Positions 9,744-19,973 of a stretch of 64,000 bases of DNA are shown one piece after another (the stretch's first letter is position 1; each line of letters begins with the position of its first letter). Under the pieces are notes generated by a model. It was given only the letters and a program-made list of their open reading frames with translations, was not told the DNA's origin and searched no databases. The position numbers were made by a program, and so were the translations under genes. Source of the stretch: Bacteroidota bacterium (GTDB lineage Bacteria; Bacteroidota; Ignavibacteria; Ignavibacteriales; Melioribacteraceae); NCBI GenBank assembly GCA_023381535.1, contig JAMCSN010000058.1, forward strand, positions 14,543 through 78,542. Reading direction: 5' to 3'.

Positions 9744-9940
9744 CTTAAACCTCCATCGGTTATGTTTTGAAGTGGTGCCAAAATACTAACAGTGACCTCT
9801 AAAATCAAGGAGTACTATATCTTTAAGAAGGATTATATGAACGAGTGTTAATAAATTTAAAAGGTCGGATAAAACTGTCGGTCGGCAAAACAATAAAAGA
9901 GATTGTCTAATAGTGAAAATAGATTTTTGTTTTTAAAGTA

Positions 9941-9971
9941 AACCTTCGAAGCCCTAATGACTTCGAAGGTT
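9941..9971 (-). terminator. Hairpin downstream of icd
   Basis: A perfect 11-bp inverted repeat (AACCTTCGAAG and its complement, nine-base loop) lies 37 bases past the icd stop. On the minus strand it is followed by a broken T/A-rich tract, so termination is likely but may be leaky. Confidence 0.6.
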
Positions 9972-10008
9972 TTCTAATCTCCAAACTCAATACTTAATTC
10001 ATCAGCAA

Positions 10009-12234
10009 TTACATTCCATCAATAATTCTATTTAAGGTTTGACTTGGACGCATAACGGAATTAGCTTTTTGATCATCGGGCAAATAATATCCGCCAAGAT
10101 CGACCGACTTGCCCTGAACAGATATCAACTCATCGGCAATTTTCTTTTCATTTGTTTCTAATTCCTTTGCCATCTTAGAAAAACGAGCTTTCATCTCAGC
10201 ATCAGTGTTTTGCTCGGCTAACGCTTGTGCCCAGTAATAAGCAAGGTAAAATGAACTTCCGCGGTTATCAATCTCATTTACTTTACGCGAAGGGTATCGT
10301 GAATTTTCCAAATACTTTCCAATTGCTTTGTCTAATGTCTCTGCTAAAATTTTTGCTTTTAAATTGCCGGTTTTATCTGCGATCATTTCAAAGGATGGAA
10401 CGAGCGCGCAATATTCTCCTAACGAATCCCAACGCAAGTGATTTTCTTTCAGGAGTTGCTGAACATGCTTTGGTGCGGATCCGCCGGCACCGGTTTCAAA
10501 TAATCCGCCGCCATTTAACAAAGGAACAATTGAAAGCATTCTTGCACTTGTGCCCAATTCTATAATGGGGAATAAATCGGTTAGATAATCACGCAAAACA
10601 TTGCCGGTCACAGAAATAGTATCCAGCCCTTTGCGAGTTCTCTCCAAAGTATATTTCATCGCATCGACAGGTTTTAGAATTTTTATTTCGAGTCCGGTTG
10701 TATCATTCTCTGGTAAATATTTTTTAACCTTCGCAATAATTTCTTTATCATGCCCTCTGTTCTCATCAAGCCAGAAAATTGCAGGCGAACCACTTACTCT
10801 TGCTCTCTTGACTGCTAGTTTAACCCAATCTTTAATCGCTTCATCTTTTGTCTGGCACATTCTAAAAATATCGCCGTTCTCAACAGGTTGTTCAAGCAGT
10901 ACTTCATTATTAGAATTCACAACGCGAATAATCCCGTTTCCTTTTGCTTCAAAAGTTTTATCGTGAGAGCCATACTCCTCCGCTTTCTGCGCCATCAATC
11001 CAACATTTGAAACGGCACCCATGGTTGCAGGATCGAATTGTCCATTAACTTTAGCATTTTCAATAATCTCTTTATATATAGTAGCATAGCAACGATCCGG
11101 AATCATGGCAATACAATCTTGCAATTCATCTTTGCGATTCCACATCTTACCGCCGTCACGGACTACATTCGGCATTGATGCATCAACAATAACATCATTC
11201 GGAACGTGCAGATTCGTTTTTCCAATTCTTGAATCCACCATTGCAAGTTCAGGATTCTTTTCAAAAATCTTGTTGATATCGTTTTCAATTTCCGTTCTTT
11301 TTTCATCGGGCAGCTTTTTCATCTTTTCAAGAATATCCATCAAACCATTATTTACATTAGCGCCAATTTCTTTTAGAACATCGGCGTGTTTATCAAGCGC
11401 TTCTTTGAAATAAACATACACCGCATGCCCGAACATAATTGGATCGGAGATTTTCATCATTGTTGCTTTAAGGTGAAGCGAAAGAAGAACGTTGTCTTTT
11501 TTAGCCAGCTCAATTTGTTCCGCATAAAACTTTCTTAACTCCCTTACATTCATTACCGATGCGTCAATAACCTCGCCGGCAAGAAGTTTTAGTTTTTCTT
11601 TTAGTGGAGAAATATTACCGGACGAATCAACAAATTCGATTCTTACAACATCATCTTTCTGAAGAGTTGTAGATTTTTCGGTTCCGTAAAAATCATTTTG
11701 CTGCATATGAGCAACCCGCGTTTTAGAACCTGATTGCGGCCAGGGCTTCATCATCTTATGGGGATACTTTTGAGCAAACTTTTTTACTGAAGCAGATGCT
11801 CTTCTATCTGAATTTCCTTCTCGCAAGACGGGATTTACCGCAGAACCCAGAACTTTTGCGTACCTATTTTTAATCGCTTTCTCTTCATCTGTTTTTGGTT
11901 CTTCCGGATAGTCTGGAATATTGTAACCTTTTTCTTTCAACTCTTTAATCGCCTCATGTAGTTGAGGAATAGAAGCACTGATGTTAGGCAGTTTAATAAT
12001 ATTAGCATCAGGATTCTTAACTAGCTCTCCCAACTCTGCTAAATAATCCGGGATTTTCTGTTCTTCAGTTAAATTCTCGGGAAAATTTGCAAGGATTCTT
12101 CCCGCTAGAGAAATATCTTTCTGCACAAAATCAATTCCAGTTCCCTTCGTAAATGATCTTAGCACCGGTAGAAGGCTATAAGAAGCCATAGCAGGGGCTT
12201 CATCAATCTTCGTCCAAATAATTTTAGTAGCCAT
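10009..12234 (-). CDS. icd: Monomeric NADP-dependent isocitrate dehydrogenase
   Basis: A 741-residue protein that matches the monomeric type of NADP isocitrate dehydrogenase along its whole length (family usual size about 740). It converts isocitrate to 2-oxoglutarate and CO2 with reduction of NADP in the TCA cycle. Recognisable blocks are the N-terminal [19 protein letters not shown], the [17 protein letters not shown] substrate region, and the C-terminal [21 protein letters not shown] block. It is transcribed alone with its own terminator. The window also carries an unrelated, dimeric-family isocitrate dehydrogenase-like gene at 36236-37414, so two enzyme types coexist. Confidence 0.96.
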   Translation of the reverse strand: MATKIIWTKIDEAPAMASYSLLPVLRSFTKGTGIDFVQKDISLAGRILANFPENLTEEQKIPDYLAELGELVKNPDANIIKLPNISASIPQLHEAIKELKEKGYNIPDYPEEPKTDEEKAIKNRYAKVLGSAVNPVLREGNSDRRASASVKKFAQKYPHKMMKPWPQSGSKTRVAHMQQNDFYGTEKSTTLQKDDVVRIEFVDSSGNISPLKEKLKLLAGEVIDASVMNVRELRKFYAEQIELAKKDNVLLSLHLKATMMKISDPIMFGHAVYVYFKEALDKHADVLKEIGANVNNGLMDILEKMKKLPDEKRTEIENDINKIFEKNPELAMVDSRIGKTNLHVPNDVIVDASMPNVVRDGGKMWNRKDELQDCIAMIPDRCYATIYKEIIENAKVNGQFDPATMGAVSNVGLMAQKAEEYGSHDKTFEAKGNGIIRVVNSNNEVLLEQPVENGDIFRMCQTKDEAIKDWVKLAVKRARVSGSPAIFWLDENRGHDKEIIAKVKKYLPENDTTGLEIKILKPVDAMKYTLERTRKGLDTISVTGNVLRDYLTDLFPIIELGTSARMLSIVPLLNGGGLFETGAGGSAPKHVQQLLKENHLRWDSLGEYCALVPSFEMIADKTGNLKAKILAETLDKAIGKYLENSRYPSRKVNEIDNRGSSFYLAYYWAQALAEQNTDAEMKARFSKMAKELETNEKKIADELISVQGKSVDLGGYYLPDDQKANSVMRPSQTLNRIIDGM

Positions 12235-12377
12235 TTAATTTTTCCAATTGGTTGTGAAGTAGTCCAGTAAATTATTTTACAAATATATATATATATGTTA
12301 AATGAAATTATTATTTAAATGGCGAAACCGTCGAGTTGCATTAATCGTTTTGTAAATACAAAAAATTTTAGTAGCAG

Positions 12378-12956
12378 CTATATAATCTGAAGCAATGATC
12401 TATATAGTTTTGCCAATGGCAGACCAACAACATTGTAGTAGCATCCGTCTATTTTCTTCACAAAAACAGCGCCGAAATCATCTTGAATTCCGTAGGCGCC
12501 GGCTTTATCCATCGGACTTCCGGTTTTAATGTAATCTTTGATTTCCATTGCAGACAATTTTCTGAATGTAACTTTCGTCTTCTCGTAGTCAATAGTTTTT
12601 TTGTTGTTACCAACATTGTTAATCACAAAGCCGGTGTAAACTGTGTGAGTTCTTCCGCTTAACTTTGAAAGAATTTTGAATGCGTCATTTTCGTTTTTCG
12701 GTTTGCCAATAATCTCTCTATCCAGCACAACAATTGTGTCGGCAGTAATTACAATTCCAGAGTCAACTTTCTTAACAGCCGCTTGTGATTTGTGCAAAGC
12801 TAACCGTTTAACGGTTTGTACCGGATGTTCTCCATCAAGAATTTCTTCGTGAAGATCCACAGAGAATGATTTGAAATTAAGTCCCAATTGTTTAAGAAGT
12901 TTTCTTCTACGCGGCGATTTTGAAGCAAGAAATATTTTAATGTTAGAGTTTAGCAT
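12378..12956 (-). CDS. maf: Maf-like nucleotide pyrophosphatase
   Basis: A 192-residue Maf/HAM1-like fold protein that hydrolyses non-canonical or canonical nucleoside triphosphates (dTTP/UTP class likely) to monophosphates, proposed to guard nucleotide pools or affect septation. The N-terminal ASKSPRRRKLLKQLG signature, the TADTIVVLD motif with the catalytic Asp, and SGRTHTVYTG are all present. It is full length. It is followed by an unrelated secreted protein gene on the same strand. Confidence 0.94.
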   Translation of the reverse strand: MLNSNIKIFLASKSPRRRKLLKQLGLNFKSFSVDLHEEILDGEHPVQTVKRLALHKSQAAVKKVDSGIVITADTIVVLDREIIGKPKNENDAFKILSKLSGRTHTVYTGFVINNVGNNKKTIDYEKTKVTFRKLSAMEIKDYIKTGSPMDKAGAYGIQDDFGAVFVKKIDGCYYNVVGLPLAKLYRSLLQII

Positions 12957-13009
12957 GTTTGAAACTTATGGGACGAAAAAATGGAATGAATAGAAACGGT
13001 AAGTATCAA

Positions 13010-13417
13010 TCAACGGAATAATGCTTTTATACTTCCCCATGTTCTTTTAACGCTGGATACATTGTGAGGAACCGCAACTTCCCACGAAAAGGAAGTAGTT
13101 CCGTCGTTATCAACAATTTTTAGCCTGTAAACATACAACTGATCGGATGCTTTGAATGCGGTCTGATCAACATATTCGTAATTCTTATCTGCTTGCGGAT
13201 ATACAACGCCAATTTCAACAAAACTTCCGTTAACAGTTTTTCTTTCGATTACGAATTGTTTAACATTTGTTTCCGTAGATGTCTGCCACCTAATAACTAT
13301 ATTACTACCGTTTGAACGAGCAGCAAATTTCACCAGGTCTGCACCGGCAAACAAAATACCCGTAAAAACAAGAAGAATCGCTATGATGTTTTTGGTTTTA
13401 TTCATTTTTTCATTCAA
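13010..13417 (-). CDS. Small secreted protein with fibronectin III-like fold
   Basis: A 135-residue protein with a signal peptide (hydrophobic about 9-25) and a single beta-rich domain. The pattern IRWQTSTETNVKQFVIERK ... YRLKIVDNDGT is the FN3-like segment that in Bacteroidota usually sits just before a T9SS sorting domain in large secreted proteins. Here no sorting domain follows; the protein ends in a short basic tail. It may be a free-standing periplasmic or surface binding module, or the remnant of a longer protein. The function is unknown. Confidence 0.65.
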   Translation of the reverse strand: MNEKMNKTKNIIAILLVFTGILFAGADLVKFAARSNGSNIVIRWQTSTETNVKQFVIERKTVNGSFVEIGVVYPQADKNYEYVDQTAFKASDQLYVYRLKIVDNDGTTSFSWEVAVPHNVSSVKRTWGSIKALFR

Positions 13418-13456
13418 AATATATTCTGTATGGACATCTTTGTCAAGTTATTTATG

Positions 13457-14809
13457 TCACACCTTTCGATATTTTTCCCACCTTCCAAACTTGAATTTAA
13501 CGAAGATTACCAACGCATATAGAATAACATAAAAAGGCAACGCAAACCAAGCGCCAATCAAACCAAACTTCAAATAAACTCCCAAAAAGTATGCGATTGG
13601 AACGAACACAAACCAATTCACAATCACTTCGGAAAGCATAACGTAAAGAGTTTGTCCGGCTGCTTGCAATCCGTTAGCAAGTACAACCCCAAGCGCATAA
13701 AAAATTTGTCCTAAACCGGCTATCCGCAGAGCTGGTACCGCTGTTTCAATGATGTGATGGTTGTCTGTAGTCAGTATAAGAATTAATCGCGGTGCAAAGA
13801 CGAACAACATTCCTACAACAACGGTATAGATGGTTGCAATCTTGCTGGTTTCATAGCCATAATGTTTTGCAAGTTTAAAGTCTTCGCTGCCGAGACTATT
13901 GCCGACAAGCGTTTGCATCGCAATACCAAAACCGAAACACGGCATCAGCGAAATTTGTAAAGCTGAAAACACAACCGTACTTGCCGCTTGCTGATCGGTT
14001 CCGATTAAACCGGTGATAACGATGAAACTTAAAAATCCAACAAGAATAAAAATGTTTTGCAGAGAAACCGGAAGTGAAATTTTTATTATTGAAGTAGCAA
14101 TGCTCTTAACAAATCTAAAATTCTTGAAGTAGTGAAATTTGTGACGGAAACTCGGCATCATTGATACTGTAAGATAGAAAAGCGAGTCGCAAATGGTTGC
14201 GAGAGTTGAGCCCAAACCGGCACCGGCCAGCCCCATCCCCGGCATTCCAAATCCGCCGTAAATAAAAAAGTAATTGAAAATAATATTCAGCAGATTAATC
14301 AGCACAGCTGAATACATGAAAACTTTTGTCTTGCCGATTCCAAAAAAGAATCCCCGGTATGAAACTGTAATCAAGAAAAATGGGATGCCCATAAATCTGT
14401 AATGAAGGAATTGACCGGCGAAGTACGCAACTTTTGGGTCCACAGCAAAGAAGTTTGCAATATCATGTGAGAAATAGACAACCAATCCCGCAACTACAAT
14501 ACCTATCATTAGAGCGATGATTAACGAGACATTTAAAACTTTACCGCATTCATTATATTCTTTTGCGCCGAAACGACGTGCTATCAATACATGAGTGCCA
14601 GTTGCAAGACTTGAAAACAAGCTAACTACAGCCCATGTAGCAATAACACCGATTCCCATCGCAGCCAAGTAGTATTCCGCATTGGGCAGACGTCCAACCA
14701 TTGCGGTGTCAACCAGTGAGACAATCATTTGCGTTGATAAACCTGCTATGGCTGGTAGCGCGAGTTTCAGTATGTACGAATGATCCTTCGAATAGGAAAA
14801 TAATTTCAT
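13457..14809 (-). CDS. MATE-family multidrug/sodium antiporter
   Basis: A roughly 450-residue inner-membrane protein with about 12 hydrophobic segments in two homologous halves. The N-terminal PAIAGLSTQMIVSLVDTAMVGRL and the repeated GFGIAMQTLVGNSLG segment are typical of MATE exporters (NorM/DinF type), which extrude cationic compounds in exchange for Na+ or H+. The frame is open for another 23 codons to an ATG at 14878; this start was chosen because conserved homology begins near MKLFSYSK. The substrate is unknown. Confidence 0.88.
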   Translation of the reverse strand: MKLFSYSKDHSYILKLALPAIAGLSTQMIVSLVDTAMVGRLPNAEYYLAAMGIGVIATWAVVSLFSSLATGTHVLIARRFGAKEYNECGKVLNVSLIIALMIGIVVAGLVVYFSHDIANFFAVDPKVAYFAGQFLHYRFMGIPFFLITVSYRGFFFGIGKTKVFMYSAVLINLLNIIFNYFFIYGGFGMPGMGLAGAGLGSTLATICDSLFYLTVSMMPSFRHKFHYFKNFRFVKSIATSIIKISLPVSLQNIFILVGFLSFIVITGLIGTDQQAASTVVFSALQISLMPCFGFGIAMQTLVGNSLGSEDFKLAKHYGYETSKIATIYTVVVGMLFVFAPRLILILTTDNHHIIETAVPALRIAGLGQIFYALGVVLANGLQAAGQTLYVMLSEVIVNWFVFVPIAYFLGVYLKFGLIGAWFALPFYVILYALVIFVKFKFGRWEKYRKV

Positions 14810-14968
14810 GACATGCGAAGATATTGAAATAATCAAATCAAAAAAAATCTGAAAGCTAATAGTGCTGTAAATATGCATATAATTTAATATTACGATTAAA
14901 GCTTGCCTGCTGAAAGGAGTATTGCTATTTTGCGTTGAGAAACCGCCTGTTATCAGAAGGTCAAATCA

Positions 14969-15517
14969 ATGACAAAGCAGGAAGAAGTTCGCTATCTGAT
15001 TCATACGCTCGGAATAAAACCAAGCATGGTTGCCGAGAAACTCGGTATAAAAGTTCAAACATTTACTTATCTAATAAATGACAGCCCGCAATTCGATGAT
15101 GATCTCTACAAGCAAATCAAATCTATAATTGACGATTACCAATTTGAACTAAATCTTTTTGAATCGGGAGACTACTCTGAAAGTCTCGACATGTTTGTTG
15201 ACGACGACTTGAATTTAGGAATTGGAGAACGGGTTCGATTGTTCGCAAAAAGAAAGTACGGCACTCTCAAAAAACTTGCAGAGGCAATGAAAATCTCCCC
15301 ACAACAACTACAACAATATGTTAGTGGAAAACGCGAACCGGGCACCAGAATTCTTATGAAACTCCTTCATTTGGGATGTGATATTAACTGGCTTCTCGGC
15401 GGCAAAGAATCGATTGAATCATACAAGATTTATAAACTCGAAAACGAACTGCGAAGATTTCAAAGCAGCTTTACCCAAATTGCCGAGATCACAAAAAAAA
15501 TTGAGGGCGGACACTAA
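14969..15517 (+). CDS. XRE-like HTH regulator with two HTH regions
   Basis: A 182-residue cytoplasmic protein with a helix-turn-helix near the N-terminus (about 8-35, GIKPSMVAEKLGIKVQTFTYL) and a second, better XRE-type HTH in the middle (about 98-128, LAEAMKISPQQLQQYVSGKREPG). The C-terminus is a predicted coiled coil, suggesting dimerisation. It is divergent from the MATE gene, so it may regulate that exporter, but this is only positional. No phage or mobile genes flank it. Confidence 0.75.
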   Translation: MTKQEEVRYLIHTLGIKPSMVAEKLGIKVQTFTYLINDSPQFDDDLYKQIKSIIDDYQFELNLFESGDYSESLDMFVDDDLNLGIGERVRLFAKRKYGTLKKLAEAMKISPQQLQQYVSGKREPGTRILMKLLHLGCDINWLLGGKESIESYKIYKLENELRRFQSSFTQIAEITKKIEGGH

Positions 15518-15774
15518 GAAGGACGTCTAGAAGATAGTATTCAGTACAGAATATGTAGAATTTAGATAATCATAAGCAAAGAGAATTTGTCTCAAAAGTA
15601 ATTTTTACCAACATAAAGTTCCGATTCTAAAACAAAATTATATACAACTCATCCAATTTTGGTTTTGATACAGTCTCTTTTTTTATTCATATAAATGGAT
15701 GGAGGATGCTCATACATTCTTATTTGTAAAGGGAATTGCTTTCCTAAAGGCTATATCTTAATTAATCCATCAAA

Positions 15775-16926
15775 TTAACTTGAGGGATTTGAAGAAATAT
15801 AATCTTCAATAATTTTATGGCAAGCCAATTGAATCCCTTTTTCAAATTGAGCAATTGATTCTTGAGGTTCGGAGAAAAAATTAGCCAGTTCAATTGGTTT
15901 GATATTTTGGGACAAAAGCGCTTTGACATCATGCTCAATTACTCCACAGCATAAATAAACCGGTATGTTTGACTTCACAAATAGATTAAGAATAATTCCG
16001 GTACCTTTATTCATCAAACTTTGACTATCAAAAGATCCTTCACCGGTTATAATAATGTCTATCGGTTCGTTAATATGCGTGAGACCCAAATCATTTTTAA
16101 CAAATTCATCTGACTTTTTTGTTTTAGCATTGAAAAATATTGTTAAGCCCGCGGCTAAACCACCACCGGCACCGTTTAATTCTTCTATAGAATTTATTAG
16201 TCCTTTTTCTTTTAGAATATTAAGAATATGAATAAATCCATTCTCTAAAATCATTGTATCACAATCGGAAGCACCTTTCTGTTTCGCAAACATTTTTGCG
16301 GAACCTTGGGGACCAACAATGGAATTATCCACATCGACGACTACTTCTATATCAAATTGAAGTCTTATCTCTTTCCAAACAATATCAACTGCTTTGGAAT
16401 AATTGGAAGGCAATAATTCAAGAGAATTGCCATCCTCATCTAAGAGCATTAACCCAAAGACAGAACAAATTCCAAGAGCTAAATCATTTGTACAAGTACC
16501 GCCGACACCAATAACAACACGTTTAACATTGTGTTTACGCGTAAGTACTTCCCGGTTAATTTGACTAAGCAGTTCACCCAAACCTTTTGTTGTTAGAAAT
16601 AAAGGGCTCCTTTTATGCACCGGAACTAGCTTAAGTCCTATTATATCTGCCGACTCAATAAATAAAGTAGAAGATTTTTCATCAAGACCTACCGTGCAAT
16701 TAATCTTAAAAGTACCATCGGGAGATGATACCGAATAGTTGATCAATTTTAAATTCAATATTGATTTGCAAACATTAAGAAATCCATCGCCGCCGTCAGA
16801 TATTGGTTTCCTAATTATTTTGAATTTATTATCAGCGTTAAGATATTTTTCAAAAAGATGTGCGGCTTGAACAGAATCAGCACATTCTTTGTAACTGTTA
16901 GGTGCTACCAAAATTGTTTTTTGCAT
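15775..16926 (-). CDS. Glycerate 2-kinase, GarK/GlxK family (copy 2, sugar locus)
   Basis: A 383-residue glycerate kinase with APNSYKECADS, KPISDGGDGF, VIGVGGTCTNDLA, LNGAGGGLAAGL and IITGEGSFDSQS motifs matching copy 1 at 5053-6234, but the proteins have clearly diverged. It is last in a minus-strand locus behind a symporter and a GH63-type glycosidase. A glycosidase that frees glycerate from glucosyl- or mannosylglycerate would need exactly this enzyme to channel the product into glycolysis, so a dedicated catabolic role is inferred. The six-base gap to the symporter gene indicates co-transcription. Confidence 0.92.
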   Translation of the reverse strand: MQKTILVAPNSYKECADSVQAAHLFEKYLNADNKFKIIRKPISDGGDGFLNVCKSILNLKLINYSVSSPDGTFKINCTVGLDEKSSTLFIESADIIGLKLVPVHKRSPLFLTTKGLGELLSQINREVLTRKHNVKRVVIGVGGTCTNDLALGICSVFGLMLLDEDGNSLELLPSNYSKAVDIVWKEIRLQFDIEVVVDVDNSIVGPQGSAKMFAKQKGASDCDTMILENGFIHILNILKEKGLINSIEELNGAGGGLAAGLTIFFNAKTKKSDEFVKNDLGLTHINEPIDIIITGEGSFDSQSLMNKGTGIILNLFVKSNIPVYLCCGVIEHDVKALLSQNIKPIELANFFSEPQESIAQFEKGIQLACHKIIEDYISSNPSS

Positions 16927-16932
16927 AAAAGT

Positions 16933-18510
16933 CTAAAACATTAAATAGATCGAATAACTAAATGCCACTATGAAGATGAAAAATCCTAAAAGCATTATTG
17001 TTTCGCGTGCTAAGAATGGAACTTCTTCTCTCTCAGTTGGTTCACTCAACGCTCTCTTATTTTTCATCACACTTGTGCTGACATAAGCAAGTGATATGGT
17101 AACAACCGCACCGGTAAAATTCCACCAAAACCAGAAGACAACATTGCCTGCAAATATCCATAATAGAAAGTTGAAAACTACACCCGATACTAAACCGATG
17201 TTTACAGCAGCACCATTAACCTTCTTTGAAAGAATAGCAAGCATAAATGTTGCTAATATCGGTCCATAGAAAAGTGACCCTATTTTATTAATAGCTTCGA
17301 TTACAGTACTGGCTATATTGCCAGCCATAAAGGCTATGGCAATGCAAACTATTCCCCAAAATATAGTTAGCCATCGGGAATATTGAACATATTTTTCGTT
17401 GCTTAGTTTTATTGACTGTCTTCTAACAATAAGATCTTCAACCGTTACCGCAGCTAATGAATTCATGGTTGAACTAAGAGAAGACATTGCCGCAGACAAA
17501 ATCGCAACAACTAATATCCCGATCAAGCCATTAGGCATAAAATGCATTATGAAAATCGGAATCATGTAATCAGTTCTATCCTTGGGAATTAAATTAAAAA
17601 ACTCGGAATTTGACAATGCAAATGTTCCGATAATCAAACCAACTATGCAGTAACTAAGAGTTACGGGAAAACGGAAGAGTCCGTTTACTAACAATGCAGT
17701 TTTTACTTGTGCGAAACTTTTTCCGGTTAAAGCTCGCTGCGCTTGAGTTTGATCGCAACCATAATAAGAAGCATAAAGAAAAAATCCTCCGATTACCATC
17801 GGAAAGAAACCAAATTCAGAACCTTTTCCAACACCAAAATCCGCAAAGTTCACTGCAAAAAGTCTCGACCTATCTGCCTGTGTAACAAAGTTTCCCCATC
17901 CGCCTATTTGATACAGACCAATCCATCCGCAGAGAATAATACCTAATACTAAAATAATCATTTGGATGACATCAGTATAAACTACTGCTTTCATTCCGCC
18001 CAAAGTGCTATAAATAAGCGTAACAGCACCAGCAATTATTATAGTTACCCAAATTGGAATATTCAATACTGCTGAGAGAACAATAGCAAGTGCATACACA
18101 GATATACCAGATGCAAATGCACGACTTACTTGAAAAACTATGCTAACGATCAGCCGAGTACTTAATCCGAATCTTTTTTCGAGATAACCGTAAATACTAA
18201 CTACACCGGATTTGTACAATGGAGGAATAATAACATACATTAAAAAAATCATCGCAAGCGGAACAGCAAATTCAAAGCTGAGCCATTTTAATCCTCCATT
18301 TTCTCTTAGTCCGACAAATGCTGGCGCTGAGATGAAACTAATTGCACTTAGCTGCGTAGCCATAGTTGAAATTGCGATCGGAAACCAGCCAAATGATTTT
18401 CCAGCAAGAAAATAATCTTTTGTGTCTTTTTGATTTTTGCTGAAGTAGTACCCTAAGAAGAGCAAACCGCCTGAATAAACAATAACAATCAACCAATCAA
18501 GAACATTCAT
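16933..18510 (-). CDS. Sodium/solute symporter (SSS family)
   Basis: A 525-residue polytopic inner-membrane protein with about 13 membrane segments. The N-terminal KDTKDYFLAGKSFGWFPIA segment and the SAISFISAPAFVG region are hallmarks of the SSS/SSF family (SglT/PutP fold), which couples solute uptake to Na+. It lies between a GH63-type glycosidase and a glycerate kinase with gaps of 20 and 6 bases, so its likely substrate is the glycosylated glycerate, the free sugar or glycerate itself. The relative AT-rich codon use is the same as its neighbours. Confidence 0.9.
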   Translation of the reverse strand: MNVLDWLIVIVYSGGLLFLGYYFSKNQKDTKDYFLAGKSFGWFPIAISTMATQLSAISFISAPAFVGLRENGGLKWLSFEFAVPLAMIFLMYVIIPPLYKSGVVSIYGYLEKRFGLSTRLIVSIVFQVSRAFASGISVYALAIVLSAVLNIPIWVTIIIAGAVTLIYSTLGGMKAVVYTDVIQMIILVLGIILCGWIGLYQIGGWGNFVTQADRSRLFAVNFADFGVGKGSEFGFFPMVIGGFFLYASYYGCDQTQAQRALTGKSFAQVKTALLVNGLFRFPVTLSYCIVGLIIGTFALSNSEFFNLIPKDRTDYMIPIFIMHFMPNGLIGILVVAILSAAMSSLSSTMNSLAAVTVEDLIVRRQSIKLSNEKYVQYSRWLTIFWGIVCIAIAFMAGNIASTVIEAINKIGSLFYGPILATFMLAILSKKVNGAAVNIGLVSGVVFNFLLWIFAGNVVFWFWWNFTGAVVTISLAYVSTSVMKNKRALSEPTEREEVPFLARETIMLLGFFIFIVAFSYSIYLMF

Positions 18511-18530
18511 TCTGGTAACCTTTTCATTTT

Positions 18531-19865
18531 TTATTGAATGTAGTCATGGAAAAGATCGATGAACAATGCCGAAGACCATGAGAAATGATCTCCGCCGAAG
18601 GCACCTTCAACATTTTTGGCAAGGTACCGTTCGGGATGAAAGTATTCATAGAAACCATAACGGTTAATCAATTCGTAAGTGTCGTTAAGAACTTTCTCGG
18701 CTTTATCACGAAATTCATAACGTTTTAAACATTGGTAGAGAAACCAATTCATATTAATCCAAACAGGTCCACGCCAATATTTGACGGGATTGAACACTTC
18801 GCTTTCCATATCATAACTTGGGACTAGATATGTCTCTCCATTTTTCCCGGAGAAGGAAGGAGAATTTAATTTATCAAGAACACGTTTAGCACGGTTTGTA
18901 TCTGGAATTCCACCATAAAGCGGTAACAGTCCAGATACAGAACCCGGTCTAATCTGCTTCTTAGCATTCAAATCATAATAAGTGTAATATCCTTCTTCAT
19001 CATTCCATAATTTATTATTGATGGAATATTTTGTCTGTTCATACCATTCACGGATTTGAACAGTGTCTTCATTTAGTATCAATGCAATTTCAATCAAGTC
19101 TTCGTTGGCTTTGCACAGTATGCTGTTGAATAAAGGGTCTTGAATTAAGAACGGGCATTCAAGGTGAATACTTTTTTCTTGATACTCATGTTTTCTCGCC
19201 AGCGCTACTAAATAAACGTAACGATCGTAATCCTCTTTGGTCGGACGGTTTTCAGACGCAACAATTGTATTATCAATCCGCTTATAAGGAGGGATATCCA
19301 CTACATTTAGATCAATTCTTTTTAGCGGTTCATCCCAGGCAGGCGAGTTATCTGTTCCGGATTCCCATGGATGTCTAATATAAATCAAACCCTCTTTTTC
19401 AGGGTCGCGATAATTATAAAAAAAACGGTGAAGCTCTTTTAGTTTTCCAAACATTAACTTTAGAAAATCTTTGCCGGAATTATCATTATGGTTTTTGTAA
19501 ACGGTTAAACAAGCAGTTGCATGTACTGCCGGCATTGCCAAACCGGAAGTTTGAATATTATTGGGCGAGTTATGTGAACGTTTCGAATCCCAGAAGTCGG
19601 GTCCAGGGAAATAACCTGTAACATCAGGATTAAATACAATGTGAGGTACCATCCCATTAACCCACTGAGCTTCAAATAAAGAAATAATTTCTTGTTTGGC
19701 TTTATTTAAATCAAAATGGGAATAACCGGTAGCTATGAAACCGCTGTCCCAATTCCATTGGTGAGGATAAAGACGCGGCGATGGTTTAGTGTATTTTCCC
19801 GTCCAATTTTCTTCAAGATTCTTCTTAGCTGTTTCAATTAATCTTTTTATGTTATTCTTATCCAT
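18531..19865 (-). CDS. GH63-type glycosidase, probable glucosyl-/mannosylglycerate hydrolase
   Basis: A 444-residue protein without signal peptide, so cytoplasmic, with an (alpha/alpha)6-barrel look. The blocks YPHQWNWDSGF (33-43), NGMVPHIVFNPD (70-81), YFPGPDFWD (85-93) and WESGTDNSPAWD (167-178) match the glucosylglycerate/mannosylglycerate hydrolase branch of GH63 rather than trehalases. Asp172 in the ESGTDNSP block sits where the general acid is expected; Glu407 in YEYFHPE or Glu420 near FGGDHFSW could be the base. The adjacent glycerate kinase supports glycerate as one product. The substrate remains an inference; other alpha-glycosides are possible. Confidence 0.8.
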   Translation of the reverse strand: MDKNNIKRLIETAKKNLEENWTGKYTKPSPRLYPHQWNWDSGFIATGYSHFDLNKAKQEIISLFEAQWVNGMVPHIVFNPDVTGYFPGPDFWDSKRSHNSPNNIQTSGLAMPAVHATACLTVYKNHNDNSGKDFLKLMFGKLKELHRFFYNYRDPEKEGLIYIRHPWESGTDNSPAWDEPLKRIDLNVVDIPPYKRIDNTIVASENRPTKEDYDRYVYLVALARKHEYQEKSIHLECPFLIQDPLFNSILCKANEDLIEIALILNEDTVQIREWYEQTKYSINNKLWNDEEGYYTYYDLNAKKQIRPGSVSGLLPLYGGIPDTNRAKRVLDKLNSPSFSGKNGETYLVPSYDMESEVFNPVKYWRGPVWINMNWFLYQCLKRYEFRDKAEKVLNDTYELINRYGFYEYFHPERYLAKNVEGAFGGDHFSWSSALFIDLFHDYIQ

Positions 19866-19973
19866 CGACTATTCCAAAAAAATTACAGAAAAGAGTGATA
19901 TGTAATCATAGAAGAATAATATTGGTGCCCGTTGAACTTCCAACGGGCACCTGGAAAGTATCTTAACCTTGAC

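Noticed and set aside
12280..12300. ATATAT tract near the icd start
   Set aside because: Simple low-complexity DNA in a 143-base spacer; no sign of a functional repeat or satellite.
15518..15774. 257-base spacer after the HTH regulator
   Set aside because: Checked for a riboswitch, small gene or terminator; nothing convincing was seen.
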